From RUG14219 sp045538535 (GTDB lineage Bacteria; Cyanobacteriota; Vampirovibrionia; Gastranaerophilales; Gastranaerophilaceae), in NCBI GenBank assembly GCA_045538535.1, contig JAZSRN010000058.1, positions 1 to 20,901 on the forward strand: a stretch of DNA of 20,901 bases. The letters run 5' to 3'. Shown here piece after piece: positions 1-5,609 of this stretch. Within the stretch, counting starts at the first letter, position 1; every line of letters begins with the position of its first letter. Below the pieces are notes generated by a model. It had not been told where the DNA came from, ran no database searches, and saw only the letters and a list, made by a program, of their open reading frames with translations. A program made the position numbers and the translations under genes.

Positions 1-174
1 CATCTTATCTGTTGCTTTGCCGAATTTTTGAGTAATATTTTGGATACGAGCGATTTTTACTCGTTCTTGAATATTCGCAATCAATGCCGGCATCGTCAAC
101 GCCGCTACTACACCTACGATTGCAAGAGTGATTAAGACTTCTGCTAAAGTAAATGCTTTCAATTTTTTCTTCAT
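1..174 (-). CDS. Type IV prepilin-like protein, N-terminal part (cut by window edge)
   Basis: The minus strand encodes 58 codons from an ATG at 174 and runs off the left edge, so only the amino end is seen. It begins MKKKLKAFTLAEVLITLAIV: a short lysine-rich leader, then the prepilin peptidase site A/FTLAE. Glu is at +5 of the mature protein and a hydrophobic helix of about 20 residues follows. Family knowledge: PilD cleaves before the Phe, and the helix anchors the pilin or pseudopilin in the inner membrane until assembly. The -1 residue is Ala rather than the usual Gly. An AGAAAGG ribosome site lies about 8 bases upstream. The C-terminal domain is not visible, so major pilin, minor pilin and secretion pseudopilin cannot be told apart. 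Confidence 0.85.
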   Translation of the reverse strand, partial: MKKKLKAFTLAEVLITLAIVGVVAALTMPALIANIQERVKIARIQNITQKFGKATDKM

Positions 175-226
175 AGTGTTTTTACCTTTCTTTGTTTATT
201 TGTTTGTACTACTTTTATTTTTCATT

Positions 227-304
227 TGTCATCGCGGATTTATTCCGCGATCTCTTTTCGACGATATCGGTGAATACAGATCGCGCAACACGTGCGCGAT
301 GACA
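227..304. repeat. REP/MITE-like palindromic element with 10-bp terminal inverted repeats
   Basis: TGTCATCGCG (227-236) and its exact reverse complement CGCGATGACA (295-304) bound a 78-base unit. Inside are two further hairpins: CGCGGA/TCCGCG at 233-249, and TCGCGC/GCGCGA at 281-299. No transposase and no clear target duplication are visible. The layout resembles bacterial REP or small MITE elements. Whether it is repeated in the genome cannot be seen here. Confidence 0.55.
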
Positions 305-325
305 GAAGGATTGTACCCCACCTAA

Positions 326-343
326 CCTCCCCATCTGGGGAGG
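326..343. repeat. GC-rich 8-bp palindrome (CCTCCCCA/TGGGGAGG)
   Basis: CCTCCCCA at 326-333 and TGGGGAGG at 336-343 form a perfect 8-bp stem with a 2-base spacer. No T-run follows on either strand, so it is not a convincing terminator. It is richer in G+C than its surroundings and sits next to the palindromic unit at 227-304, probably as part of the same repeat-rich cluster. Confidence 0.5.
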
Positions 344-371
344 AACGCTTATTTTCTCGCACGACAAAGTG

Positions 372-397
372 CCTAATTGCATAACAATTAGGTTTTT
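372..397 (+). terminator. Terminator-like hairpin with no obvious gene to serve
   Basis: CCTAATTG (372-379) pairs perfectly with CAATTAGG (385-392) over a 5-base loop, and TTTTT follows on the plus strand. It would act as an intrinsic terminator for plus-strand transcription, but no supported plus-strand gene lies upstream. It may therefore be a relic or part of the repeat cluster. Confidence 0.35.
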
Positions 398-420
398 AAA
401 AACGTTGATATTACTGGGTT

Positions 421-576
421 TTAGACACCTAATAGGGCGCAAACCCGCTCTACGCTTGGATTGCCCCCCCCCCCCGTAGGCTCAAATGCAGTCATAGCAA
501 GGGTTTCGGGCAATTTCAAACTTTCAAATTCCTCGATTAAATCTATGTACAAATTGTCTAATCTCATAGCTTTCAT
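421..576 (-). CDS. Doubtful 51-aa ORF containing a G12 tract; possible pseudogene or phase-variable ORF
   Basis: An ATG at 576 opens a minus-strand frame of 51 codons that passes through 12 consecutive G (plus-strand C at 464-475), coding a glycine run, and stops at 421. The first 34 residues look protein-like (LDNLYIDLIEEFESLKLPET). The part after the glycines is short and featureless. No good ribosome site precedes the ATG. One more G would shift reading into an open frame that continues to a stop at 215, across the palindromic repeats. One fewer G would stop it within a few codons. I do not recognise the protein. It could be the remnant of a longer gene, a switchable small ORF, or chance. 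Confidence 0.25.
   Translation of the reverse strand: MKAMRLDNLYIDLIEEFESLKLPETLAMTAFEPTGGGGNPSVERVCALLGV
464..475. repeat. Homopolymer C12/G12 tract
   Basis: Twelve consecutive C on the plus strand, striking in AT-rich DNA. Tracts of this length are prone to slipped-strand length change and to sequencing error. The tract lies inside the doubtful ORF at 421-576 and decides its frame. Confidence 0.9.
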
Positions 577-766
577 ATACCCAATATATCAAAATTTTAA
601 ACAAATGACAACCCCTATATAAAAAAAACATCTCTTACACCCTCGCGCAAAATTCATCACATCCAAATTTATGTTAATTAATGTAACAATGTAACTTAAA
701 TTCCAAAAGTTTTTAATCAAAATGCCGATACTAACTTTGTGAAGTTAAATATCAAGGAGCATAAAA
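577..766. other. AT-rich spacer without a recognised gene
   Basis: I see no gene here. Two small structures are visible. AATGTAAC is directly repeated in tandem at 680-695. A 6-bp hairpin TAACTT/AAGTTA at 732-747 lies just before the ribosome site of the small ORF at 767. No convincing -35/-10 pair was found for that ORF. Confidence 0.5.
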
Positions 767-898
767 ATGTATAAATATTGTATTTGGCCGGGAACATATT
801 CGTTTAAACAAGAAATCGGATTGTTTCTAAAATATATAAGAGAACAAATTGACGAACTTATGAAAAAGATTGATGAGGCCGACAAGCTCTACAGATAG
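767..898 (+). CDS. Small protein of 43 aa, function unknown
   Basis: The ATG at 767 is preceded by AAGGAG (754-759) at good spacing, and the frame closes with TAG at 896-898. The product starts MYKYCIWPGTYSF, then becomes a highly charged, probably helical segment (YIREQIDELMKKIDEADKLY) with heptad-like hydrophobic spacing. There is no signal peptide or membrane segment. A strong intrinsic terminator lies about 80 bases downstream, so it looks like a complete monocistronic unit. I do not recognise the family. The good ribosome site and terminator support a real gene. The short length, and the weak promoter evidence argue for caution. Confidence 0.55.
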   Translation: MYKYCIWPGTYSFKQEIGLFLKYIREQIDELMKKIDEADKLYR

Positions 899-980
899 CT
901 GTTGGTTTGGGATATGGGTAAAAACCCGACGATAGTGTTTATTACTTTTTTCTACTTTTTTTCTACTAATTCAAAAATAT

Positions 981-1005
981 AGCCGGTAAAATTACCGGCT
1001 TTTTA
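981..1005 (+). terminator. Intrinsic terminator, probably bidirectional, between the 43-aa ORF and rseP
   Basis: AGCCGGTAA (981-989) and TTACCGGCT (992-1000) form a perfect stem followed by TTTTATTTG. Read on the minus strand, the stem is followed by ATATTTTTG. It can therefore end both the plus-strand small ORF and the minus-strand rseP transcript, which converge here. Confidence 0.85.
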
Positions 1006-1024
1006 TTTGTAAACAAAATTTTTA

Positions 1025-2422
1025 TTACGACTTCGCGGACAACCAATCTTGTATTAAATACCAAATATCGTTAAATGTCACAAGAATAATCAAACCTATC
1101 AACAACAAGAAAAACACCGTTGAAATTTTTTCGATTATTTCTTCATCTACGGGTTTGCCCATAATTTTTTCCACTATCAAAAACATAACGTGTCCGCCAT
1201 CTAAAGCCGGAATAGGTAACAAGTTCAAAATAAATAAATTCAGCGAAATTATTGCAGTTAGCAAAAGTCCTTTAAAAAGACCGTCTTGCGCAATAATATC
1301 TCCGCCAAGTTTGGTAATCAAAACTACACCATGCAAATCTTTGGCCGGAATTTTGCCACTAAACAATTGACCAAACATTTTTAACATTGAAGATGTTTCA
1401 TTGCAAATGTATTTTGTCCCTTGTCCGATAATTGAAGGCAGAGTTTTTGTTTCTATCATATTTTCTCTAATATCAGGCATTATACCTATCAAACCGTCTT
1501 TATCAGGATAAATAGGTTTGAGCGCAATTATTTTTCCGTTACGTTCAACCTTAATATCAAGCGGTTTTTTACCGTCTGCCAACGCCTTTGCCAATTCATT
1601 TAGCGTAATTTCACCATTTGAGATAATATATGTTTTCCCTTCAAGAGTATCTCTTAGCGTTATTTCTTTTTTTGATAATTTTACTTCGTCCGGTTTATAC
1701 GCTTGTAAACCGCGCAAAATCTCATCACTTAACTTAATCTTTTCTTCATCTTTTTTCGGAGGAAGTTTTACTAAAATATCTTTAGGAATAACTTCATCAC
1801 GCGCAAATGCAACATTGATAGATTTTAGTTCGTTATAAACTTTGTCAATTTGACTTTGAGAAACTTCGCCATCATTTGTTTTACTATTTTGAGCATACAA
1901 ATATATTATATATTGAGAATTTGCTTCGCTACCGTTAATCTCAACTATTCTGTCACCTTCTTGCATGCCGGATGCCCAAACCGAAGCATCTTTTTCTGCG
2001 ACAATTTTTTTGACATAAGTCTGATGTTCACCGGATGGCAAATGTCCCCATATTGCAGCTGCTAAAAACACCAGAACAAATGCCGCAAGCAAGTTTGCCA
2101 TAACACCTGCGATAAAAACTACAAATCTTTGATGAATAGGTTTGTTCAAAAATCTTTCGGGTGAATCTTTCGGCAAAGGAGAATCTTTGTCATCATCAGG
2201 GAATGAAACATAACCTCCAAACAAAAACGCGTGGATTAAAAATGACAAATCCCCAATTTTCTTTTCATACAATATCGGCCCGATAGGCAAACCTATTGCA
2301 AATTTATCAACTTTGATTTTGAAAAACCTTGCGGCCAAAAAATGTCCGAGTTCATGTACTATAATAAGTACACTCACTAACAAAATCATTACTAAAACTG
2401 ACATAACCTCATGAAGTGACAT
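1025..2422 (-). CDS. rseP: RIP metalloprotease RseP (site-2 protease, M50)
   Basis: Intramembrane zinc protease of 465 aa. The zinc/catalytic motif HELGH is at residues 23-27 in the first membrane helix. The third ligand motif LDG is at about 407-409 in a C-terminal helix (NLLPIPALDGGHVMF). A PDZ segment follows the second helix (about 145-170, ASGMQEGDRIVEINGS). Between it and the C-terminal helices lies a long Lys/Glu-rich soluble stretch (about 180-330). Family knowledge: such proteases cut membrane-anchored anti-sigma factors or clear signal-peptide remnants. No rseA-like substrate gene is in view. The ATG at 2422 has AAGGGGATATT just upstream. It lies downstream of rpsH on the same strand but beyond the rpsH terminator, so it probably has its own promoter. 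Confidence 0.95.
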   Translation of the reverse strand: MSLHEVMSVLVMILLVSVLIIVHELGHFLAARFFKIKVDKFAIGLPIGPILYEKKIGDLSFLIHAFLFGGYVSFPDDDKDSPLPKDSPERFLNKPIHQRFVVFIAGVMANLLAAFVLVFLAAAIWGHLPSGEHQTYVKKIVAEKDASVWASGMQEGDRIVEINGSEANSQYIIYLYAQNSKTNDGEVSQSQIDKVYNELKSINVAFARDEVIPKDILVKLPPKKDEEKIKLSDEILRGLQAYKPDEVKLSKKEITLRDTLEGKTYIISNGEITLNELAKALADGKKPLDIKVERNGKIIALKPIYPDKDGLIGIMPDIRENMIETKTLPSIIGQGTKYICNETSSMLKMFGQLFSGKIPAKDLHGVVLITKLGGDIIAQDGLFKGLLLTAIISLNLFILNLLPIPALDGGHVMFLIVEKIMGKPVDEEIIEKISTVFFLLLIGLIILVTFNDIWYLIQDWLSAKS

Positions 2423-2438
2423 AATATCCCCTTTATTA

Positions 2439-2468
2439 AAAATATCTTGCTAAAACATACTAGCACAA
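2439..2468 (-). promoter_or_regulatory. Candidate rseP promoter
   Basis: On the minus strand TTGTGC (2463-2468), an 18-base spacer and TATTTT (2439-2444) precede the rseP ATG, just past the rpsH terminator. Both boxes match consensus only partly, so the call is tentative. Confidence 0.35.
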
Positions 2469-2469
2469 A

Positions 2470-2502
2470 AAAATTAAAAAAGCCCCGCAATTCTGCGGAG
2501 CT
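2470..2502 (-). terminator. Intrinsic terminator of rpsH
   Basis: The minus-strand RNA reads AGCUCCGCA-GAAU-UGCGGGGCU, a 9-bp stem with one U-G wobble (2481-2502), followed by UUUUUUAAUUUUUUU. It begins 24 bases after the rpsH stop and separates rpsH from rseP. Confidence 0.92.
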
Positions 2503-2526
2503 TTCAAAGATATTAACAATAAGAAA

Positions 2527-2922
2527 TTACCAAACGTAACAAAGAACTTCGCCACCGATATTTTCTTTTCTTGCTTTTCTGTCTGTCATTAGACCTTGGC
2601 TTGTTGAAACAATTGCAATACCCATACCACCCAAAACTTGTGGAAGGTTTTTAGCTTTACAATAGTTTCTTAGACCAGGTTTTGAAACACGTTGCAATTT
2701 TGTGATTACAGGTTTGTTATTTTCATCGTATTTCAATGTAATTTCTAAAACTTTGAATTTACCAACTTCTTTCACTGCAAAATCAGCAATGAAACCTTCT
2801 GATTTCAAAACTTTTGCCAATTCAACTTTCAATTTTGAAGAAGGCATTTCTACGGTTGCGTGCGAAACAGTATTAGCGTTTCTGATTCTTGTTAGCATAT
2901 CTGCTATAGGATCTGTATTCAT
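2527..2922 (-). CDS. rpsH: 30S ribosomal protein S8
   Basis: 131 aa, the usual S8 length. It opens MNTDPIADMLTRIRNA and ends with the family's C-terminal RNA-binding signature (GLMTDRKARKENIGGEVLCYVW region). S8 binds 16S rRNA helix 21 early in small-subunit assembly. The frame is open further upstream to 3051, but the ATG at 2922 is the start: it has GGAGG seven bases upstream and matches the family N-terminus. The upstream codons belong to a structured leader. S8 is normally encoded inside the spc operon between rpsN and rplF. Here it stands alone with its own leader and terminator, next to rseP and divergent from cobO. It may be a relocated or a second copy. Confidence 0.96.
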   Translation of the reverse strand: MNTDPIADMLTRIRNANTVSHATVEMPSSKLKVELAKVLKSEGFIADFAVKEVGKFKVLEITLKYDENNKPVITKLQRVSKPGLRNYCKAKNLPQVLGGMGIAIVSTSQGLMTDRKARKENIGGEVLCYVW

Positions 2923-2943
2923 TTTAATTCCTCCGGACTTCCC

Positions 2944-3036
2944 CACAGTTACAGGCAGTATCCTAGTTAGTATCTCACCGCTTGCTGAGCCAACTGATAC
3001 CCAAATATGAGTGTCTCTCAGTAGTTCGGAACTGTG
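2944..3036 (-). promoter_or_regulatory. Structured 5' leader of rpsH, candidate S8 autoregulatory element
   Basis: On the minus strand CACAGTT (3036-3030) pairs perfectly with AACTGTG (2950-2944) and closes a 93-nt domain ending six bases before the rpsH GGAGG. Inside are a TGAG/CTCA hairpin (3008-3020) and a longer arm. In that arm GTATC-AGTT (3000-2992) pairs with AACT-(AG)-GATAC (2968-2958), and an inner CUCA/UGAG helix is separated by a GG / AUACU internal loop. The 3' side reads GAGAUACU. E. coli 16S helix 21, the S8 target, has GAUACU on its 3' side, so the arm may mimic it. Pairings are seen by eye; the S8 role is inferred. Confidence 0.6.
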
Positions 3037-3042
3037 TCTAAA

Positions 3043-3070
3043 ATTTAACATGAATAAATCTTTTTTACAA
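3043..3070 (-). promoter_or_regulatory. Candidate rpsH promoter
   Basis: On the minus strand TTGTAA (3065-3070) is followed by a 16-base spacer and TTAAAT (3043-3048). A start about seven bases downstream falls at about 3036, the first base of the closing stem of the leader. Box matches are moderate. The coincidence with the leader boundary supports the call. Confidence 0.45.
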
Positions 3071-3365
3071 GCTTTAAATTAATTTTTTTTATACAAAATT
3101 TAATATAAAGATTTACATCAAAAAAAATATATTTAACATACGAAACTAAAACCCATGCTTTCTGAAAAGCCTTGACAATAGAAGACTTCAGAGGTTTGCA
3201 AGTATTTTTAACGTTAACTTAACAAAAGTTATGTAAATTTTTTATTTTTTAAAATTTCGCTCAAAACATCTATCACATCAAGGTTTGAAAAAGTGTACAT
3301 TTTGTAATTGTAAAAAGATTGGCATGGAATATGTTAAATATGATGATTTTTTTTTGTTTTGTTCT
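3071..3365. other. AT-rich divergent intergenic region, no gene seen
   Basis: No ORF with a ribosome site was found on either strand. It contains A- and T-runs and a perfect TTGACA at 3172-3177 without a -10 box at usable spacing. A 24-codon frame (ATG at 3325) runs into the structured element upstream of cobO, but it lacks a ribosome site. Confidence 0.5.
3308..3335 (+). promoter_or_regulatory. Weak candidate cobO promoter
   Basis: TTGTAA (3308-3313), a 16-base spacer and TATGTT (3330-3335). A start near 3342 would put the whole structured element at 3366-3440 in the 5' untranslated RNA. Each box matches the consensus at only four of six positions. An alternative TTGTAA (3302-3307) with TGGAAT (3325-3330) is equally weak. 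Confidence 0.25.
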
Positions 3366-3453
3366 AAGATGGATATACAAATCTTGGGAGCGGGGTAGTT
3401 GGTAAAAATTATCAATCCTTGGCTCTAGGTCTTATCCATCAAAAGACGGATTA
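3366..3453 (+). promoter_or_regulatory. Structured RNA element upstream of cobO with alternative pairings, class unknown
   Basis: GATGGATA (3368-3375) pairs perfectly with TATCCATC (3433-3440). Inside, GGAGC (3387-3391) pairs with GCTCT (3422-3426), and TTGGTAA (3399-3405) pairs with TTATCAA (3409-3415) over AAA. The 5' strand of the outer stem can instead form AAGAT/ATCTT (3366-3370 with 3381-3385). The 3' strand can instead pair with GACGGAT (3445-3451). Mutually exclusive folds in front of a metabolic gene suggest a switch. I find no B12 box or other riboswitch core that I recognise. The element ends about 65 bases before the ribosome site. Confidence 0.45.
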
Positions 3454-3519
3454 ATATTATTATAGTATACGTTAAAATATGGATAGAGGGTAGAAGTATT
3501 ATTCGGAGGCAGTTTAAAA

Positions 3520-4053
3520 GTGTTAGAACATGGTTATATACAAATCTACACAGGGGACGGTAAAGGTAAAACAACAGCGGCTTTAGGACTTGCATTAAGA
3601 GCCCTTGGTCACGGTTGGAAAGTACTTATTATCCAATTCACAAAAGGTGATAGCGCAACCTCATACGGAGAAATCGCTTCTTCTTCGAGATTTTTAGATA
3701 ATCTTGAAGTTGTACAATTCGGAATGGATAGAGTCTGCTATTCACACAATGTTTGTATGGAAGATTACAAAGAAGCTAAAAAAGGTTGGGAATTTGCTAA
3801 AAATGCAATTAATTCGGGTGAATATCAACTTGTAATTTTAGACGAAATCAATATTTGTACAGCAATGAACATGATTAAGGTTTCTGAAATTAAAGAAACA
3901 CTAATGAATAAACCTGAAAATCTTGAGATTGTATTGACCGGACGTTACGCACATCCTGAATTAAAAGCTATGGCACATCTTGTTACTGAGATGAAACCGA
4001 TTAAACATTACTTTGACATTGGAGTTATGGCACGTCAAGGTATTGAATATTAA
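3520..4053 (+). CDS. cobO: Corrinoid adenosyltransferase (CobO/BtuR family)
   Basis: 177 aa. It transfers the adenosyl group of ATP to cob(I)alamin or cob(I)yrinic acid a,c-diamide, giving the adenosylated cofactor in the cytoplasm. The Walker-type loop GDGKGKTT is at residues 12-19, and the family signatures LVILDEIN and LTGRYAHPEL follow. Length is usual for the BtuR/CobO/CobP family. The start is GTG at 3520, with GGAGG ten bases upstream (3505-3509). No other cobalamin gene is nearby, so a salvage role is as likely as de novo synthesis. A structured RNA element precedes it and a terminator follows, so it appears to be a single-gene unit. Confidence 0.93.
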   Translation: MLEHGYIQIYTGDGKGKTTAALGLALRALGHGWKVLIIQFTKGDSATSYGEIASSSRFLDNLEVVQFGMDRVCYSHNVCMEDYKEAKKGWEFAKNAINSGEYQLVILDEINICTAMNMIKVSEIKETLMNKPENLEIVLTGRYAHPELKAMAHLVTEMKPIKHYFDIGVMARQGIEY

Positions 4054-4063
4054 TTTTCATACT

Positions 4064-4102
4064 GGGAGGACTGCCTATGTATACATTAATTTAACAGGCA
4101 GT
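4064..4102 (+). promoter_or_regulatory. Hairpin enclosing a 5-codon mini-ORF with its own ribosome site
   Basis: ACTGCCT (4070-4076) pairs perfectly with AGGCAGT (4096-4102). The loop holds ATG TAT ACA TTA ATT TAA (4077-4094), and GGGAGG (4064-4069) sits seven bases before that ATG. This resembles leader peptides that control resistance or efflux genes. An intrinsic terminator and a MATE efflux gene follow. It may also be chance within the cobO 3' region. Confidence 0.3.
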
Positions 4103-4165
4103 ATTATGGATAGTTTATATAGATCCTTTTTGTTTCAGAAAATGAAATTGGACTTAAACCTACTA

Positions 4166-4189
4166 GACTTGGGGCAAGTCCTTTTTTTT
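4166..4189 (+). terminator. Intrinsic terminator between cobO and the MATE gene
   Basis: GACTTG-GGG-CAAGTC (4166-4180) is followed by C and eight T. An upstream GGACTT (4150-4155) can pair with AAGTCC (4176-4181) instead, giving a possible antiterminator form. It most simply ends the cobO transcript. Confidence 0.82.
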
Positions 4190-4216
4190 ATAGAAACATT
4201 TAAATTAATATTTTCG

Positions 4217-4225
4217 TGTTAGAAT
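4217..4225 (+). promoter_or_regulatory. Extended -10 promoter placing the start at the MATE ATG
   Basis: TGTTAGAAT (TGn plus TAGAAT, 4217-4225) ends six bases before the ATG at 4232. A normal start seven bases past the -10 falls on the A of that ATG. No -35 box and no ribosome site are visible, consistent with a leaderless mRNA. Confidence 0.45.
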
Positions 4226-4231
4226 AAAGAT

Positions 4232-5557
4232 ATGCGATTTAATGATTTTAAACATTACTCCAAAGAACTTTTAACTATTGCCCTACCAATTATTATGGGC
4301 AATCTTGGGTTTATAATGATTGGTGCCGGAGATGTTTTGATTGCCGGCAGACATTCGACCCAAACTCTTGCGGCTATAAGTATTGCGGCTGCAATTATCA
4401 ATTGTATATTTACTTTAGGTATGGGATTAATAGGAAGTGTTTCACCTATTCTCTCAAATTATCGAGGCGAAAAAAAATCTGCAAAAAAATATTTTTATCC
4501 CACAATAAAATTTGCAATGTCTTTGGCGTTTATAACTATGGCACTTACCTTAGTTTCAATTCCGGTTATTGATTATTTAAAATTCGAACCCGAATTAACA
4601 CCATTAATTAAAGAATATATGTTCATAACTGCGTTTTCCACATTCGGCGCAATGTTACACATGGCCCTAAAAGAATTTTTACAAGCTTTTGAGATTGTAT
4701 TTTTCCCTAATCTTGTAACAGTTTTTTCAGTATTTTTAAATATTGCACTAAACATTATGCTGGTATTTGGTTTTGGTGCAATACCTTCAATGGGTGTAAA
4801 AGGACTTGCAATAGCAAGTTTGCTTATCCGCTATTTCATGGGAATATCACTTTTAATATATTGTTATAAAGTTATGTCGTTTAGAAATTACAGTGATTGG
4901 GGCTATTACAAAAACCTTATCAAAATCGGATTACCAATATCTTTTGCAGTATTGGTCGAATTTGTAGCATTCAATAGTATCGCAATAATTATGGGCAAGG
5001 TCGCAGGAATATACGCTGCTGCACAAAATCTTGTATGTACACTTACAACGGTATCCTTTATGGTTCCGTTTGCTATTTCAAATGCTATAGCCGTTAAAGT
5101 CGGGTTTGCAAATGGGAGCAACAACTTTACAGATTTAAAACGATACGCCGCAACCGGTACGATTATGAGCGTCTGTTTTATGATAACCAGTGCCATTATT
5201 TTTGCAAATTGCCCGAATTTTTTGGTTAAACTTTTCACAGCAGACAGTGAACTTATAAAAATAAGCATACCTATAATATATATTTTAGCATTATTTCAAA
5301 TATTTGACGGTATACAAATTTCTTTTGCCGGCATATTTAAAGGTATAAAACGTACCGATGTTGTTTTGGTTGCGAATTTTGTAGCATATTGGTTAGTATC
5401 AATCCCCTTAGGATATTATCTTGCAATCAAAAAAGGTATGAACTTGATGGGATTTTGGATAGGCTTAGTTTCGGCTGCAGTTGTCCTTTGCATAATTATG
5501 AGTATCTTACTATATACAGATTTGAAAAAACGGAAAAAAGCTTTTATACAAAAATAG
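4232..5557 (+). CDS. MATE family multidrug/sodium antiporter
   Basis: 441 aa with about twelve hydrophobic segments in two similar halves, typical of MATE transporters, which export cationic drugs or metabolites in exchange for Na+ or H+. The first half opens with an ALPIIMGNLGFIMIGAGDVL motif and the GMGLIGSVSPILSNYRGEK loop of the family. The second half has KIGLPISFAVLVEF and an NLMGFWIGLVSA segment near the end. The protein ends in a lysine-rich tail. The start at 4232 fits the family N-terminus but has no ribosome site; translation is probably leaderless or depends on reading through from cobO. The substrate cannot be told from sequence. The ndk promoter starts about 20 bases after its stop. 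Confidence 0.92.
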   Translation: MRFNDFKHYSKELLTIALPIIMGNLGFIMIGAGDVLIAGRHSTQTLAAISIAAAIINCIFTLGMGLIGSVSPILSNYRGEKKSAKKYFYPTIKFAMSLAFITMALTLVSIPVIDYLKFEPELTPLIKEYMFITAFSTFGAMLHMALKEFLQAFEIVFFPNLVTVFSVFLNIALNIMLVFGFGAIPSMGVKGLAIASLLIRYFMGISLLIYCYKVMSFRNYSDWGYYKNLIKIGLPISFAVLVEFVAFNSIAIIMGKVAGIYAAAQNLVCTLTTVSFMVPFAISNAIAVKVGFANGSNNFTDLKRYAATGTIMSVCFMITSAIIFANCPNFLVKLFTADSELIKISIPIIYILALFQIFDGIQISFAGIFKGIKRTDVVLVANFVAYWLVSIPLGYYLAIKKGMNLMGFWIGLVSAAVVLCIIMSILLYTDLKKRKKAFIQK

Positions 5558-5575
5558 CCCAAAACGAGCTTTTTA

Positions 5576-5584
5576 TGATATAAT
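5576..5584 (+). promoter_or_regulatory. Extended -10 promoter of ndk-tgt
   Basis: TGATATAAT (5576-5584) is a perfect -10 box with the TGn extension; no -35 is evident at 17 bases. The start near 5591 gives a 20-base leader carrying GGAGG (5596-5600). The 12-mer TTATGATATAAT is also found in the promoter of the DUF2339 gene. Confidence 0.7.
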
Positions 5585-5609
5585 CAATATTGAATGGAGG
5601 CTTATTAAC

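Noticed and set aside
128..325. 65-codon plus-strand ORF
   Set aside because: It is antisense to the pilin start and runs through palindromic repeats without a ribosome site.
2930..3037. 5S rRNA, RNase P RNA or tRNA in the rpsH leader
   Set aside because: Fragments such as TTCCGAACT, TACTGCC and GGGGAAGTCCGG recall these RNAs, but the spacing and overall folds do not fit. No tRNA cloverleaf can be built on either strand.
2923..3051. Upstream extension of the rpsH frame to an ATG at 3051
   Set aside because: The extra 43 residues are not part of S8. The true ATG at 2922 has GGAGG. The predicted transcription start near 3036 is downstream of 3051, and the stretch folds as an RNA leader.
3172..3177. 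Promoter at the perfect TTGACA
   Set aside because: No -10 box at 15-19 bases; the nearest T/A-rich hexamer is 25 bases away.
3320..3334. Sigma-54 type promoter (TTGGCATGG)
   Set aside because: The -12 TTGC element is missing at the required spacing.
3366..3519. Cobalamin riboswitch before cobO
   Set aside because: No B12 box and no recognisable cobalamin core were found, so only an unclassified structured element is reported.
4013..4222. 69-codon ORF after cobO
   Set aside because: It overlaps the cobO end in another frame, runs through the hairpin and the terminator, and has no ribosome site.
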